Assembly: GCA_013153955.1 (NCBI GenBank)
Contig: JAADDM010000191.1
Coordinates: 1-13,280, forward strand
Direction: 5' to 3'
Source: Gammaproteobacteria bacterium
GTDB taxonomy: Bacteria > Pseudomonadota > Gammaproteobacteria > Thiomicrospirales > Thiomicrospiraceae
Length of the DNA: 13,280 bases
Shown: piece after piece, positions 12,630 through 13,280 of the stretch
Numbering within the stretch: position 1 is the first letter of the stretch
How the letters are laid out: every line of letters starts with the position of its first letter
Position numbers and translations under genes: made by a program
Notes under the pieces: generated by a model
Database searches by the model: none
What the model was told of the DNA's origin: nothing
The model's input: the letters and a program-made list of their open reading frames with translations, nothing else

Positions 12630-13280
12630 TTAAAAAAAGTATCGTTGAATATAGCTTTCAAGACGTAAACTTAGAGACTCCCTGTTTAAATGGGTAATAT
12701 CGTCATACATCTCTTGGCTAATGGCCTTAAAAGCTTTGACCACGTTAGGGTCAAAATGGTTGCCTGCGTCATTTTGGATGATGGCAATGGCTTTATCGTA
12801 AGGCATCGCTTCTTTGTAAGGTCTTTTGGAGGTTAGGGCATCAAATACATCCACCACGGCAAAAATACGCGCATTAATCGGGATATCTTGTCCACTGAGT
12901 TCGAAAGGGTAGCCCTGACCGTTGTATTTTTCGTGATGATAGGCGACCACATCTTTTGCATCCGCTAGCCATAGGGATGATTTGATAATATCAACGCCCT
13001 CTTTAACGTGGCGTTTCATCTGTTCAAATTCATCATCGGTGAGCTTGCCGGGTTTAAGCAGAATATTATCTGAAATCGCGATTTTACCAATGTCGTGTAC
13101 AAATGCGCCTTTAAGTAGAGACTGGCGATGTTGTGTATCAAGCTGCATTCTTTCGGCAAGCTGAATGGCATAAAGGGTCACTCTAAAATTATGTTCATCG
13201 GTATCAGAGTCGCGTTTAGAGATGGCTGAGCCAATTAGGGAGAGCATCTCCACGTTGGCTTTAAGTACATCACGCTTCTG
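12630..13280 (-). CDS. HD-GYP domain protein (probable cyclic-di-GMP phosphodiesterase), N-terminus outside the window
   Basis: The frame is open to the right edge: nine codons (QKRDVLKAN) precede the GTG at 13253 with no stop, so this is the C-terminal 216 residues of a longer protein and that GTG need not be the start. The domain has the HD-GYP hallmarks: HNFRV with a metal histidine, the HDIGKIAI pair, KPGKL, the histidine in KRHVKEG, YHHEKYNGQGYP (the HHExxNGxGYP motif that names the family), and VVDVFDALTSKRPYK. HD-GYP enzymes hydrolyse cyclic-di-GMP to GMP or pGpG, and all metal ligands I can place are present. The SKRDSDTDEHNFRV opening is typical of versions joined to an upstream sensor or receiver domain, which I cannot see. 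It ends with no clear terminator, 129 bases before the tRNA promoter. Confidence 0.93.
   Translation of the reverse strand, partial: QKRDVLKANVEMLSLIGSAISKRDSDTDEHNFRVTLYAIQLAERMQLDTQHRQSLLKGAFVHDIGKIAISDNILLKPGKLTDDEFEQMKRHVKEGVDIIKSSLWLADAKDVVAYHHEKYNGQGYPFELSGQDIPINARIFAVVDVFDALTSKRPYKEAMPYDKAIAIIQNDAGNHFDPNVVKAFKAISQEMYDDITHLNRESLSLRLESYIQRYFF

Overview
The window reads as chromosomal DNA of a motile, free-living gammaproteobacterium. The evidence is an RpoH close to the enterobacterial form, formate-dependent PurT, LuxS with MTA/SAH nucleosidase, FliS, cytoplasmic PAS chemoreceptor signalling, GGDEF and HD-GYP proteins, and moderate-to-low GC with AT-rich spacers. The protein flavour suggests the Thiomicrospira/Hydrogenovibrio/Thiomicrorhabdus neighbourhood. 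That is an impression from reading, not a placement.

Layout: (1) 1-178 is the 3' end of a D-hexose-6-phosphate mutarotase gene. (2) 332-443 is a tRNA-Arg(CCU) with its own terminator, followed at 586-828 by a lone AlpA-type regulator with no integrase or phage genes around it, which looks like a relic of a tRNA-targeting element. (3) 960-1897 is rpoH on the minus strand, with an exact CIRCE operator (TTAGCACTC-N9-GAGTGCTAA) just upstream of its start. (4) 2127-2689 is a single fliS gene with a candidate sigma-54 promoter. (5) 2886-4076 is purT. (6) 4298-7719 holds two signalling genes on the plus strand: a GGDEF protein with a degenerate EAL domain, and a soluble two-PAS chemoreceptor of BdlA-like architecture. 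(7) 7876-8484 is a YjdF-family membrane protein. (8) 8619-10037 is manC, making GDP-mannose. (9) 10127-11939 on the minus strand runs lipoprotein - luxS - mtnN, the Pfs/LuxS route that detoxifies S-adenosylhomocysteine and yields the AI-2 precursor. (10) 12255-12501 is a tRNA-Phe/tRNA-Leu unit behind a perfect consensus sigma-70 promoter. (11) 12630 to the right edge is the C-terminal part of an HD-GYP protein.

How the parts may work together: three genes (GGDEF/EAL, PAS-MCP, HD-GYP), together with FliS and ManC, touch the switch between motility and surface life. A cyclic-di-GMP synthase, a putative c-di-GMP hydrolase and a receptor that could report redox or energy state are all present, but they are separately transcribed and no physical link is shown. 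The clearest regulatory observation is the CIRCE site at rpoH, which would place the heat-shock sigma factor itself under the HrcA repressor. I found no CRISPR array, insertion sequence or clearly new multi-gene system. The unusual material is regulatory (CIRCE-rpoH, sigma-54-like sites, a G7 tract inside a tRNA promoter spacer, an intercistronic hairpin in luxS-mtnN) or concerns a degenerate domain.
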